Source: Nostoc sp. FACHB-280
Lineage (GTDB): Bacteria > Cyanobacteriota > Cyanobacteriia > Cyanobacteriales > Nostocaceae
Direction: 5' to 3'
Length of the DNA: 64,000 nucleotides
Assembly: GCF_014697615.1 (NCBI RefSeq)
Contig: NZ_JACJSD010000025.1
Span: forward strand, 32,299-96,298
Shown: positions 34,821 through 44,824 of the stretch, piece by piece
Numbering within the stretch: position 1 is the first letter of the stretch
Layout: each line of letters begins with the position of its first letter
Position numbers and translations under genes: made by a program
Notes under the pieces: generated by a model
What the model was told of the DNA's origin: nothing
Databases searched by the model: none
What the model saw: the letters and a program-made list of their open reading frames with translations, nothing else

Positions 34821-36608
34821 TTAGTAATGAGTACCTGTTTTGCGGTGATTAATTGCTGTGACTGCATCTGGTTTAATTAATTTACCGTTGTCAACGGTGG
34901 CATAAACTACCCAATGGTCGCCACATTCTAGACGTTGTTCAACGGAACATTCGACGTAAGCCAGCGCATCAGTCAAAACTGTGCAACCATTTTCGGCAGT
35001 AGTAGTGCTGAATTGAGCAAATCTATCTTCGCCAGGGGCAAAATTCTTGCGGAAATGCTTCATATATTCCTGGTGATTACCTTCTGCCAGGATATTTAAA
35101 GCGAACTTACCACCAGGATACATCAAAGATTCTATGGCGCGTTCTTTGGCGATCGCTACAGTTAAACCCGGTGGGTTAAAGGTAGCTTGCGATACCCAAG
35201 CACCCAGCATTCCGGTAGAGACATCGCCTTGCTTGGCAGTAATCACGCAAACTGAACCCACAATGCGGCCTACAGCTTGTTCTACTGGTGTTGCAGCTTG
35301 TTGGGGTACGCGGATTTTTTTCGCCTTTTTCAAGTTTTGGGCGAAGTCTGTACCGAGTTCCTCGCAGAACTTGAGGGTAACATCGTCGGGTTTGAATTTA
35401 ACTTTCAAAGTTTCAAAACCCAGGCGATAGCCAGCATCGCGCAATTTACCTTCAATCATTTCTACAGCTTCGCCACTCCAGCCGTAGGAACCGAAGACAC
35501 CCGCAACTTTGTTGTTATCGCCAACTTTCAAGACAATACCTAAAGCGGTGTGAATGGGTGTCGGTGCATGACCGCCGATGGTAGGGGAACCGATGATAAA
35601 ACCGTCTGATTTTTCCACTGCTGCTTGGATTTCATCGGGGGTAGCAAATTCGCAGTTGATCGATTGAACTTCAACGCCGCCTTTGGTTAAGCCGAGGGCG
35701 ATCGCTCGTGCTAATGTGGCAGTATTCCCGTAAGCTGAAGCATATAATAAAGCCACCGAAATTTCTCGATTTCGTTGAGAACGACTCCAGTCGCTATATG
35801 CTTTGGTCAGTTCAATTAAACTACTGCGAACAATCGGCCCGTGACCAACTGCATACATCCGCACTTGGAAATCAGAAATTTTTTCTAAAGCTGCTTCGAC
35901 GTGCTTCGCTTGGGAAGCCATCAAACAGTTGTAGTAATAGCGTTGGTCTTCTTTAATTTGTTCCCAGTTGTCATCAAAAACTTCATCACCGCAGATATGT
36001 GCGCCGAAAAGTTTATCGGTGAACAAAATTTGGGTTTGCTGGTCATAGGTGCAGAGGGTTTCTGGCCAGCGAGGGTTGGGTGTGGGGAAGGATTTCAGCA
36101 CATGACCCTTGCCTAAATCTAGGGTTTCTTTCCCCCGCATCACCAAAATATTTAAAGAATCATCTGGGAAAGCTGCTTTTAAATTAGCCGCACCTGGAAG
36201 GGAACAAACAAAAGTAATTTGTGGAGCTACTTCCAGCAATGTTTTTAAAGTTCCCACCCGGTTGGGGCTAAAATGTCCCAGGATGACGTAATCTAATTTT
36301 TTCAAATTAATGTTCTGCTGTAATGCTTCCAAAAAAATTGGTGTGAAAGTATCAGCAGGTGGGTCAATAATCGCCGTTTTATCACCTTCAATCAGATAAC
36401 AATTAGAGGTTGTACCTCTTTCTAATGCGTATTCAATTTCAAACCGCAGACGTGACTGACTACGCGCTCTGAGAACTTTGATGTTGGTCGCAATGGGAGA
36501 AACCTGTATGTCACGGGGTTTGGAATCGGTCATAGGTGTTGGTTGATGTGAAGAGAAAAAGGGCAAAAACCGAGCTTTAACGGATTGAATAAAATCTGAA
36601 AAAGGCAT
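34821..36608 (-). CDS. flv1: Flavodiiron protein, Flv1-type (non-canonical diiron site)
   Basis: Protein of 595 aa with the three-domain order of cyanobacterial flavodiiron proteins: metallo-beta-lactamase-like diiron domain, flavodoxin domain (about 283-430) and a C-terminal flavin reductase domain. The diiron motif HxExDH is replaced by HFSPNR (112-117), the mark of Flv1-type partners. Flv1 works with Flv3 in light-dependent reduction of O2 to water using NADPH/ferredoxin. The first 25 residues are uncertain: the start abuts a heptamer repeat with no visible ribosome site. An internal ATG at 36533 is an alternative. Confidence 0.9.
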   Translation of the reverse strand: MPFSDFIQSVKARFLPFFSSHQPTPMTDSKPRDIQVSPIATNIKVLRARSQSRLRFEIEYALERGTTSNCYLIEGDKTAIIDPPADTFTPIFLEALQQNINLKKLDYVILGHFSPNRVGTLKTLLEVAPQITFVCSLPGAANLKAAFPDDSLNILVMRGKETLDLGKGHVLKSFPTPNPRWPETLCTYDQQTQILFTDKLFGAHICGDEVFDDNWEQIKEDQRYYYNCLMASQAKHVEAALEKISDFQVRMYAVGHGPIVRSSLIELTKAYSDWSRSQRNREISVALLYASAYGNTATLARAIALGLTKGGVEVQSINCEFATPDEIQAAVEKSDGFIIGSPTIGGHAPTPIHTALGIVLKVGDNNKVAGVFGSYGWSGEAVEMIEGKLRDAGYRLGFETLKVKFKPDDVTLKFCEELGTDFAQNLKKAKKIRVPQQAATPVEQAVGRIVGSVCVITAKQGDVSTGMLGAWVSQATFNPPGLTVAIAKERAIESLMYPGGKFALNILAEGNHQEYMKHFRKNFAPGEDRFAQFSTTTAENGCTVLTDALAYVECSVEQRLECGDHWVVYATVDNGKLIKPDAVTAINHRKTGTHY

Positions 36609-36610
36609 AG

Positions 36611-36659
36611 GAAGTATGAAGTATGAAGTGTGAAGTCTGAAGTGTGAAGTCTGAAGTAT
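36611..36659. repeat. Heptamer tandem repeat (GAAGTNT x7) between flv3 and flv1
   Basis: Seven units of GAAGTAT, GAAGTGT or GAAGTCT in register end two bases before the flv1 start codon. A second, T/C-rich tract is at about 36719-36770. Confidence 0.85.
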
Positions 36660-36777
36660 GAAACATTATTGAGACAGCAGATTGCAGGTGAATTAGGTAC
36701 CAATTTTCAGAAGAAAACCCTATTCCCTGTAACCTATCACCTGTTACCTGTTCCCTCTTTCAGACTTCAAACTTGAT

Positions 36778-38496
36778 TTAGTAGTAATTACCTACTTTGC
36801 GATGGCGAACAGCAGTTAAGCCATCGGGTTTAGAAACACGACCGTCTTGGACTGTGCAGTATAAAATCCAGTGGTCGCTGCACTCCATACTACTCTGCAC
36901 TTCACATTCCATGTATGCAAGGGCATCTGTCAAAATGGGTGAACCGTTTTTGGCGGTTTGGGTTTTTACACCTGCAAATCTATCAGCACCGGGATGTAGA
37001 CGCTTGAGGAAGTGCTTTTTCAGTTCTTGATAGTTGCCTTCTTCTAAGACGTTGAGAACAAAGCGATCGCCTACCTGCATTAAAGCATCAATGGCGCGGT
37101 CTTTGGCAACGGCAATTGTAAATCCTAATGGTTGCAAGCTGGCTTGGCTGACCCAAGAAGCTAACATCGCACTGCTGACATCATCTTTTTTGGCGGTGAC
37201 GATATACAGTCCGTTGCTAATTCTGCCTAGGGCTTTTTCCATGTTCACATCAAGAGCTTTGATTTGCTTGATGTTACGTTCACGGGTGACGACTTGCCCT
37301 AAATCTGTGCCGGCTTCTGTACACAATTGATATGTAGATGCGGTGGGTGCTTCTTTAATCCGAATGGCGGGGAAGACTTCTTTGACACCAGAGTCGATGA
37401 ATTTCCGGCGGAGGGTATCGACTGGTTCATCATCGCCACCAAAGCATTCAAACAAGCCAAAGAATTGTTTGTCTTTAGCAACGGAAATTAAAGAACTAAT
37501 ACCAGCTTGGGCGGCGACGGAGGTAGAAGGAGGCATACCAATAATTAAACCAGCTGCTCTACCTGCAAGTTCTTGAATTTCTTGAGCTTCGGCGGTGCTG
37601 AGGTCGAGAAACTCTACACCCACACCAGTTTTTTGAATCCCTTCCGAGATGGCTTGACCGAGGCGATCGCTATAACCATAGTCAGAAGCGTAAAATAAGC
37701 CAACGGTAGTTTCGGCTTTAGCTTGTCTTTGGCTCCAGCTTTGATAACACTCAGTCAGAATATCCAGATGATGATAAAGTAAAGGCCCGTGACCGTTTGC
37801 GATGATTTTAATCTTGCCGAGTTCGCCCATACGCTTCATTGCATTCAGCAGCGATCGCGCATTTGGCCCCATCAGACAGTCATAATAAAATCTAAAGTCA
37901 GCTTCGATCGCTTCTAAATCTTCATCAAAGGTGCGATCGTCACAAAAGTGCATCCCAAAGGCATCGCAAGTATAGAGAGTTTGGGTTTTGCGATCAAAAC
38001 TAAAAATGGTGTCAGGCCAATGCAAGTTAGGCGCACTCACAAATTCTATTTCGTGACCTTTGCCAATATCAATGCGATCGCCACTTTTGACAATCCGCTT
38101 GGAAAAAGGATCATGCACCAAACCTTCCAAGAATTGCAACGCAATCTTAGAAGCTAAAACTGTTGCTCTCGGTGCTAATTGTAAGACATCTTCCACTAAG
38201 CCGCTATGGTCTGGCTCTGTGTGGCTAACAATAATGTAATCAATGGTCTTGGGGTTGACGATACTTTTGAGAGTGTCTAAATACAGTTGGCGAAACTTCT
38301 GGTGAGAAGTATCAATTAAAACTGTTTGTTCGCCCCGAATTAAATAGGAATTGTAAGTCGTACCGTTTTGCAGTCCGAATTCGATATCGAAGCGATCGCG
38401 ATCCCAGTCAAGACAGCGAATCGCCGTGGTGTTTGGGGCAATTTCTACAGTTTGGACAGTAAGCCGATGCTGAACATTTTCTGCGATCGCTACCAT
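36778..38496 (-). CDS. flv3: Flavodiiron protein, Flv3-type (canonical diiron site)
   Basis: Protein of 572 aa with the same three domains as its neighbour but an intact diiron motif SHTEPDH (ligands His92, Glu94, Asp96, His97), identifying the Flv3-type subunit. It is upstream of flv1 on the same strand, 169 nt apart. In Anabaena, the adjacent pair is the heterocyst-specific flv1B/flv3B, whereas the vegetative-cell pair is separated. The tandem layout suggests the heterocyst pair here (inference). ATG at 38496, reading MVAIAENVQHRLTVQTVEI. Confidence 0.92.
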   Translation of the reverse strand: MVAIAENVQHRLTVQTVEIAPNTTAIRCLDWDRDRFDIEFGLQNGTTYNSYLIRGEQTVLIDTSHQKFRQLYLDTLKSIVNPKTIDYIIVSHTEPDHSGLVEDVLQLAPRATVLASKIALQFLEGLVHDPFSKRIVKSGDRIDIGKGHEIEFVSAPNLHWPDTIFSFDRKTQTLYTCDAFGMHFCDDRTFDEDLEAIEADFRFYYDCLMGPNARSLLNAMKRMGELGKIKIIANGHGPLLYHHLDILTECYQSWSQRQAKAETTVGLFYASDYGYSDRLGQAISEGIQKTGVGVEFLDLSTAEAQEIQELAGRAAGLIIGMPPSTSVAAQAGISSLISVAKDKQFFGLFECFGGDDEPVDTLRRKFIDSGVKEVFPAIRIKEAPTASTYQLCTEAGTDLGQVVTRERNIKQIKALDVNMEKALGRISNGLYIVTAKKDDVSSAMLASWVSQASLQPLGFTIAVAKDRAIDALMQVGDRFVLNVLEEGNYQELKKHFLKRLHPGADRFAGVKTQTAKNGSPILTDALAYMECEVQSSMECSDHWILYCTVQDGRVSKPDGLTAVRHRKVGNYY

Positions 38497-38982
38497 TATT
38501 CGTCTCCGAGCGCAAGTTTTTAATAATCTTTCTCTGCCCCCATTGTGCCGTTAATTGAATTTTAAAGTTGTAATGAAGACTAATTTTCAAAATTTGCCAG
38601 TTGTATCAATTATTGCTGTTTTTCAGCATTATTTTTAACTCAGAAATTTTCCTTGTAAATCAGTCCCAGTCAGGGTATCACGTTTTAAATATTAATATTT
38701 ATTGGCATAATTTAAAATCCCTAACATATCATACATAACTTCTTTTTTTTGGCTATAATTCCGTAACAAAAAGCATAGATTTCCTCACCGATGTGTTTAA
38801 AATCAGCGAACATAACACATCTAATTCAGTATGTATTTAGAGGATGTTTTAAAAGTTATCCTATGAGTAATGAAACATTTGAGATCCCCCTAAATCCCCC
38901 TTAAAAAGGGGGACTTTGATTCTTGTTCCCCCCTTTTTCAAGGGGGGTTAGGGGGGATCGAAATCCTGTTAGAGAATAAAGT
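38497..38982. other. flv3 upstream region with a long palindromic repeat
   Basis: No gene. It contains the flv3 promoter region and, at 38883-38959, a long inverted repeat near the 3' end of argG. Confidence 0.5.
38883..38959. repeat. Imperfect 77-bp palindrome (GATCCCCC...GGGGGGATC)
   Basis: The left arm GATCCCCCTAAATCCCCCTT plus AAAAAGGGGG matches the inverse complement of the right arm CCCCCCTTTTTCAAGGGGGG plus TTAGGGGGGATC with few mismatches. It is a widespread cyanobacterial MITE-like sequence and could also terminate argG. Confidence 0.75.
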
Positions 38983-40182
38983 TTATCTATCCTGTTGCGC
39001 CCAAATCCGGGTGGGAAGACCCCAAACATAGATAAAGCCTTCGGCGGCTTTGTGGTCAAATTGGTCTTCTGCGCCATAGGTGGCTAAGTCGGGTGTATAA
39101 AGAGTGTTGTCACTCCAACGACCAACTATCGTGGCGTTACCTTTGAACAACTTCACCCGCACTGTTCCTGAGACACGTTCTTGAGTTTTTTGAATGAACG
39201 CATCCAAAGCAGCTTTGAGGGGACTGTACCACAAACCGTTGTAAACCAATTTGGTGTAAGTGTCTTCAATGCCGCGCTTATATTGGGTGACATCTGCGGT
39301 TAAAGTTAAGCTTTCTAAATCGCGGTGTGCGTGAATTAACACCAACATTGCTGGTGATTCGTAGATTTCCCGTGATTTAATCCCTACCAAGCGGTTTTCA
39401 ATCATGTCAATGCGACCGATGCCATGATTGCCAGCTAACTCGTTGAGTGTTTCAATTAATTCAACGGGGTTTTTAGCTGCACCGTTGACAGTAGTAGGGA
39501 TACCCTTAGTAAAACCGATTTCAATATATTCTGGCTCATTGGGAGTATCTGCGATCGCTTTTGTCATCTGATAAATTTCTTCTGGCGGTTCGGCGGCTGG
39601 ATCTTCCAACACACCCGCTTCAATACTGCGACCGAGCAAGTTTTTATCAATACTAAAAGGCGAAGACTTTTTCACAGGTGCGGGGATACCAAACTTTTCC
39701 CCGTAGGCGATGGTTTCTTCGCGGCTCATACCCCATTCCCGCGCAGGTGCTAAAATCTTGAGGCCGGGATTTAAAGCAGCACAGGAAACATCAAAGCGTA
39801 CCTGATCATTCCCCTTACCAGTACAACCATGTGCGATCGCATCAGCACCATATTTTTCGGCTGCTTCTACTAATATCTTGGCAATTAAAGGACGAGCCAG
39901 CGCCGTTCCCAGGGGATAGCGATTTTCATAAAGTGCATTAGCTTGAATCGCCGGGAAAGCGTAATCTTTCACAAAGCTGTCTTTGACATCAACTACCAGA
40001 GACTCACTAGCACCCGACTTGAGAGCCTTTTCTTTGATTGGCTCTAATTCATCTCCCTGGCCTAAATCTGCGGCGAGAGTTATCACCTCCTCCACACCCC
40101 ACTCTTGCTTGAGGTAAGGAATGCACACAGAAGTATCTACACCACCTGAATATGCTAAGACAACCTTTTTGGCGCGACCCAT
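38983..40182 (-). CDS. argG: Argininosuccinate synthase
   Basis: Enzyme of 399 aa that joins citrulline and aspartate with ATP in arginine synthesis. The P-loop-like ATP motif [15 protein letters not shown] (10-24) is intact, as are [15 protein letters not shown] (citrulline/aspartate region, about 117-131) and [18 protein letters not shown]. Length is normal for the family. ATG at 40182. It stands alone on the minus strand, and a long palindrome 24 nt past its stop may end the transcript. Confidence 0.97.
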   Translation of the reverse strand: MGRAKKVVLAYSGGVDTSVCIPYLKQEWGVEEVITLAADLGQGDELEPIKEKALKSGASESLVVDVKDSFVKDYAFPAIQANALYENRYPLGTALARPLIAKILVEAAEKYGADAIAHGCTGKGNDQVRFDVSCAALNPGLKILAPAREWGMSREETIAYGEKFGIPAPVKKSSPFSIDKNLLGRSIEAGVLEDPAAEPPEEIYQMTKAIADTPNEPEYIEIGFTKGIPTTVNGAAKNPVELIETLNELAGNHGIGRIDMIENRLVGIKSREIYESPAMLVLIHAHRDLESLTLTADVTQYKRGIEDTYTKLVYNGLWYSPLKAALDAFIQKTQERVSGTVRVKLFKGNATIVGRWSDNTLYTPDLATYGAEDQFDHKAAEGFIYVWGLPTRIWAQQDR

Positions 40183-40866
40183 TGGTTTCTCCAGTTAGGA
40201 AAACAAAGAATGACACAATATTATATCGGACTCTGATGTTGTAAAAGGCAGAAGGCAGGAGGCAGGGAGCAGGAAGCTAAAAGAGATAATTTCATACTTT
40301 AGACCACACTGCTCGTCTGTGAAACACATTACTGGTGGTATGTTGAGAGTGAGAGGTTCTACTGGTATTTTGCCAATCAGATTGATTTTATTATCTGCGA
40401 TCGCTGATTCCCAAGGTGTAGTTTAGCGCGATAGCTTGATTGTCTCTGATTTGGCTTTTGACCTCACCGGAAGTCCCAAGGCATATTTTAGCTAGAATAT
40501 CTTGACGTTTATGAAAACTAGCATTATATAAAATTAAAATCATTTTTGGACTAGATGTAGCAAAATTTTCTTTAATGTTTCCTTTACTAAATTATTAATT
40601 ATAAGACTATTGAAATCCCATGTTAATCACTTCTGATTGCTCTTGCGGATTGGCAATATAGCAATTCATAATAGTAATGCAAAGCTACACATTCAACTAA
40701 GTAGTTGTTGTTATGGACAAGCCTCATTCACAAAGACCAAATAGATGAAATTTAATTGTCAAAATTAGTGGCAAATGAAAAACAAATCATTTCATTTGGA
40801 ATTAGTGAAGTAAGGATGATGGTAAAGGGGTAATGATATTTAAACCTAAACAGCAATCAAACTGAT
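40183..40866. other. Intergenic region, no gene recognised
   Basis: 684 bp. A GGCAGAAGGCAGGAGGCAGG heptamer-type tract lies at about 40245-40279; the rest is AT-rich and shows no convincing frame, RNA gene or strong hairpin. Confidence 0.5.
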
Positions 40867-41877
40867 ATGAAAATAACCAAACGAAAGTTTTTGAAGTGGG
40901 TTAGCTTGGGAGGCTCAAGTTTGCTGATAGTATTTGTAGGTAGAGAAGTTGTGAAAGTTCAATCAACCATATCTAAACCTACACTAATCCCGACAAACGA
41001 TAAGGTATTTGGATTGCCTTTGTGGGAGTTTGAGTTTGAAACAGTGAAGGTAGATAAAAATGGAATAATCATTGAGCCTAAACTTAAAAAGCAAGCCAAA
41101 TTATTTCAGGAGAACTTGGATCAAAATGTAAATATAGAAATGGTAGCTATTCCTGGGGGGAAGTTTCTGATGGGTTCTCCGAAAGATGAAGCCGGGCGCG
41201 ACGACGACGCTGAAAGCCCCCAGCATGAAGTTAAAGTTTCCCCATTCTTCATGGGTAAGTATCCTGTCACCCAAGACCAATGGCGGGCTGTGGCGGCTTT
41301 AGAGCAAGTTAATCGCCCACTTCAACCCAACCCATCTAACTTCAAAGGTAATAACCTACCAGTAGAACAAGTTTCTTGGGATGATGCAGTAGAGTTTTGT
41401 AATAGGCTATCAAAATATACCAACAGACATTACAGACTACCCAGTGAAGCTGAATGGGAGTATGCTTGTAGAGCCGGTACGACAACTCCTTTTTGCTTTG
41501 GTGAGGCTCTCTCATCGGATTTAGCGAACTATGATGGAAAGACTATATTTGCTGAAGAGCCAGAAGGTAAATATGTAGGGAAAACAACCCCAGTGGGACA
41601 TTATGTAGCTAACGCTTTCGGACTATATGATATGCACGGTAATGTTCGTGAGTGGTGTTATGACTATTGGCATGACAGTTATAAAGGCGCACCTACAGAC
41701 GGTAGTAGTTGGGTAAATAATATTACCGAGAATGATAATAAATATCGGCTAGTTCGAGGTGGTTCCTGGAGCGACTTTGCGCTGAATTGCCGTTCTGCAT
41801 TTCGTAGTCGTATGGAGCCGGACTTTAAGAGTCTCGCCTTCGGTTTTCGGGTTGTGGTTTCCGCGTCTATGAAATGA
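40867..41877 (+). CDS. Formylglycine-generating-enzyme (SUMF1)-like domain protein
   Basis: Protein of 336 aa. After an N-terminal hydrophobic segment (WVSLGGSSLLIVFVG) it carries the FGE-sulfatase domain from about residue 90. The domain is recognised by VAIPGGKFLMGSP, KYPVTQDQWRAV, YRLPSEAEWEYACRAGT, YDMHGNVREWCYDYW and LVRGGSWSDFA with a FRSRMEP...GFRVV end. In cyanobacteria such domains are mostly non-enzymatic, ligand-binding or C-type-lectin-like; activation of a sulfatase is unlikely with none nearby. It is convergent with a Ser/Thr kinase-WD40 gene, a pairing often seen in signalling clusters. Confidence 0.87.
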   Translation: MKITKRKFLKWVSLGGSSLLIVFVGREVVKVQSTISKPTLIPTNDKVFGLPLWEFEFETVKVDKNGIIIEPKLKKQAKLFQENLDQNVNIEMVAIPGGKFLMGSPKDEAGRDDDAESPQHEVKVSPFFMGKYPVTQDQWRAVAALEQVNRPLQPNPSNFKGNNLPVEQVSWDDAVEFCNRLSKYTNRHYRLPSEAEWEYACRAGTTTPFCFGEALSSDLANYDGKTIFAEEPEGKYVGKTTPVGHYVANAFGLYDMHGNVREWCYDYWHDSYKGAPTDGSSWVNNITENDNKYRLVRGGSWSDFALNCRSAFRSRMEPDFKSLAFGFRVVVSASMK

Positions 41878-42027
41878 TTTTGTAAACTTTTGCAGATGAA
41901 TCTAACACTCAACTTCCCATCGGATACCTTCGCACAATTTAGGCTAACTCCTCCGACATCGCAATTATTGTCCTCTCTTTACGCTTTTACCATTGTTCTT
42001 TTCCCAAGTTAATATTTCAAGACAAGT

Positions 42028-44073
42028 CTACTGTGCAATTCGCCAAATTTTGATGGTATTATCCTCGCTACCACTGACAATTGTCTTACCATCAGCCGTA
42101 AAACCAACAGATGTCACGGTATCTGCATGGCCTGTCAAAGTATTCATCACTTCTCCTGTAGCTAAATTCCAAAGTTTGATGGTACGATCGCGGCTGGCAC
42201 TGGCTAAGGTCATTCCATCTGGGCTAAAAGCAACACAAGTGACGGTATTAGCATGGCCTGTAAAGCTGCGAAGCACTTCGCCTGATGCCACATCCCAAAT
42301 TTTAATGGTGCGATCGCGGCTGGTACTGGCTAAGGTGGTACTATCAGGACTAAAGGCGACTGATGTGATTGTATTTGTATTACCCGTGAGTGTGCGGGCT
42401 GGGTCATCTTGGTAAAGATGCCAAAGTTTAATGGTTTTATCAAAACTCCCACTAGCTAAGTTACGTCCATCGGGACTAATAGCAACTGAACGCACCCAAA
42501 ATTTATGTCCTTTTAGGGTGCGAATGAGTTTTCCTGTGCCTAAATTCCAAATTTTCAGGGTATTATCATCGCTACCACTGACCAAAGTTTTACCATTAGG
42601 ACTAATAGCTAATGCCTGAATTGAATCAGTATGTCCTTCTAAGGTGTAAACGATTTTACCTGTTGTCAGATTCCAAACTTTAATAGTTTTGTCATCACTC
42701 CCACTTACCAAAGTTTTGCCATTAGGACTAATAGCCACAGCATTGACTTTTTGCGAATGTCCATTCAGGGTTAAGATTTCTTTTCCTGTGGCAATATTCC
42801 ACATATTAATTATCCTCTCCCCTTCGCCACTGCTGGCAATTGTTTTGCCATCGGGACTAATGGCCACAGAGACAACAGATTTTGCTGTACCTTGGAGAGT
42901 ATTAGCTAAGGCAATATTTTTAACTGGAATATTAGGTGATTGACCAAAAACAACTTCATTTTGAGAATGACTGTAATTTGTTGGCTTGAGTTTTGATAAC
43001 AAAATTGCTTGAATTTGGCGATATTGTTGATACCAAGTATCATTAAATCCAAATAATAAGACAAAAGCTGCTGCTAAAACTAAGATTTTTACAAAAGCGT
43101 ATTGAAATGAGAAAGTTGATTTTGGTTGAGTTACGGTAAATTTGCCCGATGATTGACCGGCGGCTGGTAAGGCGCGTGGTAAGGCGGGAATTAAATCTTT
43201 AATCACCTCATCGGCTGACTGATAGCGTTGACTTAAGTCTTTTTGCAACAACTTATTCATGACGTTATCTAATTCTGGCGACAAGGGACTCCGCAAATAT
43301 TGTCGCCAACTGTTTGCCCAGCCATAACCATGTTCCATCCACAATTGAAACGGGGATGTTCCTGTTAGCAAATGAAAACAAGTAGCCCCCAAACTAAACA
43401 AATCACTGGCTGGATAAGCTTTGCCGTCTCGAATTTGTTCTAGTGGAGAATAACCATGCGAACCAATGGATGTGCCACTTTTATTTTTGACTTTTTCGGT
43501 TAATTGTTTAGAAGAACCAAAATCAATCAAACTGAGTCGCCCATCATACCGACAGCGAATTAAGTTTTCTGGTTTAATGTCACGGTGAATTACACCGCGA
43601 TCGTGAATGAATTTAAGTACAGGTAATAAATCAAGTAAAATAGCTTGAATTTCATTGGCTTTATAAACTCGGCGTTGTTGTAATTCTTTTAACAAGTTCT
43701 GCCCATTAATAAATTGTTGGACTAAATAAAGGCATTTATCTTGCTCAAAGTAAGCAATGAGTGTGGGAATTTGGGGATGTTCGCCAAGTTCTTGCAGACG
43801 TTTTGCTTCTTCTGCAAACAACTCCATTGCTTTTTTCTGCGACCAAGTTCCTTGAAATTTTGGTGCTAATTGCTTAATTACACAAAGTTCATTGAGTTTA
43901 TCGGTATCTTCTGATAAATAAGTTCTGCCAAATCCTCCCTCATCGGAAAGCACCCGAATCACCCGAAAGCGATTTCTTAACAGTGGCACTAAGGGAGTGC
44001 TACAAGTTTGGCATAACTGCTTGCCTTTGGGATTTAGAGGATTTGGGCAATCGGGATTTAAGCAGCAGATCAT
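42028..44073 (-). CDS. Serine/threonine protein kinase with C-terminal WD40 propeller
   Basis: Protein of 681 aa. The N-terminus has a four-cysteine zinc-ribbon-like motif (CCLNPDCPN...CQTC). The kinase domain follows: glycine-rich loop LSDEGGFGRTYL (42-53), Lys67, catalytic HRDIKPEN (163-170) and DFG (184-186), so it should be active. A hydrophobic segment (about 325-345) separates it from about seven WD40 repeats, e.g. SGSDDKTIKVWNLTTG, each about 42 residues. Probably a membrane-anchored signalling kinase; the side of the membrane the propeller faces is not certain. ATG at 44073. Confidence 0.92.
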   Translation of the reverse strand: MICCLNPDCPNPLNPKGKQLCQTCSTPLVPLLRNRFRVIRVLSDEGGFGRTYLSEDTDKLNELCVIKQLAPKFQGTWSQKKAMELFAEEAKRLQELGEHPQIPTLIAYFEQDKCLYLVQQFINGQNLLKELQQRRVYKANEIQAILLDLLPVLKFIHDRGVIHRDIKPENLIRCRYDGRLSLIDFGSSKQLTEKVKNKSGTSIGSHGYSPLEQIRDGKAYPASDLFSLGATCFHLLTGTSPFQLWMEHGYGWANSWRQYLRSPLSPELDNVMNKLLQKDLSQRYQSADEVIKDLIPALPRALPAAGQSSGKFTVTQPKSTFSFQYAFVKILVLAAAFVLLFGFNDTWYQQYRQIQAILLSKLKPTNYSHSQNEVVFGQSPNIPVKNIALANTLQGTAKSVVSVAISPDGKTIASSGEGERIINMWNIATGKEILTLNGHSQKVNAVAISPNGKTLVSGSDDKTIKVWNLTTGKIVYTLEGHTDSIQALAISPNGKTLVSGSDDNTLKIWNLGTGKLIRTLKGHKFWVRSVAISPDGRNLASGSFDKTIKLWHLYQDDPARTLTGNTNTITSVAFSPDSTTLASTSRDRTIKIWDVASGEVLRSFTGHANTVTCVAFSPDGMTLASASRDRTIKLWNLATGEVMNTLTGHADTVTSVGFTADGKTIVSGSEDNTIKIWRIAQ

Positions 44074-44419
44074 TATCTGACAGGCGCGACTGCATAAAAA
44101 TTTTTACTAAATTAACCCCGATATTTCCCTTAATTAAAATTGATGCTCTCGTATTGATGGTAGACCCCTGTGATTGTGGGGAGTGGGGAATTAATTATAT
44201 AGTCAATTTTGGTAAATGCTCATAAGTTTTCCTCAATGCTGGAAAACCACGAGAGTCATGAGATGAATTTTATCGATTATATATTAACTTGCTCTACTGC
44301 CAAACGACATTCGTTATTCATCGCATCATGTTGGTAGCAACTTTAGCAGAAGGAAGATTGAGGATGTCATTAGCCATTTGTAGTGACAAAGAACAAATGA
44401 CTAATGACCCAAATTTTAG

Positions 44420-44824
44420 CTAAGGTTTCTGAGTTGCGATCGCTAATTTTGCCCCTTGGACTTGTCTGACTTGATCCATCACCGCCACCACCTTACCATG
44501 TGTGACTGTTTCATCAGCATTTACAATCACTAACGCTTCTTGGTTATTGCCAACCAAAGTCCGCAATTGTCCAGCTAAAGCATCAACGGTGGTGGGTTGA
44601 CGGTTGACACTTACTACTCCATCTTTATCAACTGTCACGGTAATTTTGGCAGGAACCTGCTGCTGTTTGGCTGTCGCAGCTTTGGGTAAGTTGACTGGCA
44701 AACCTTCTGAACGAGTTAAAAATAGAGTTGACATAATAAAAAATGTCAAAATCGCAAATATCACATCAATCATCGGCACGATGTTGATTTGCGGGGGTAA
44801 ATCTGGCTCATCTTGTAGACGCAT
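44420..44824 (-). CDS. exbD: ExbD/TolR-type biopolymer transport protein
   Basis: Single-pass protein of 134 aa that uses the proton gradient together with ExbB to energise outer-membrane or envelope processes. The transmembrane segment is INIVPMIDVIFAILTFFIM, in which the Asp of MIDVIF is the proton-carrying residue. A periplasmic domain follows. Two ATGs are possible; the one at 44824 has GAGGAG 9 nt upstream and was chosen over 44845. The start overlaps the end of exbB by 17 nt, so the two are translationally linked. No tonB gene is nearby. Confidence 0.9.
   Translation of the reverse strand: MRLQDEPDLPPQINIVPMIDVIFAILTFFIMSTLFLTRSEGLPVNLPKAATAKQQQVPAKITVTVDKDGVVSVNRQPTTVDALAGQLRTLVGNNQEALVIVNADETVTHGKVVAVMDQVRQVQGAKLAIATQKP

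Noticed and set aside
36611..36659. Heptamer array considered as a CRISPR array
   Set aside because: Period is 7 bp with no spacers; there are no cas genes. No CRISPR array was seen anywhere in the window.
42028..42943. Several plus-strand open frames opposite the WD40 repeats of the kinase
   Set aside because: They repeat with the WD40 period and are antisense shadows of the propeller repeats.
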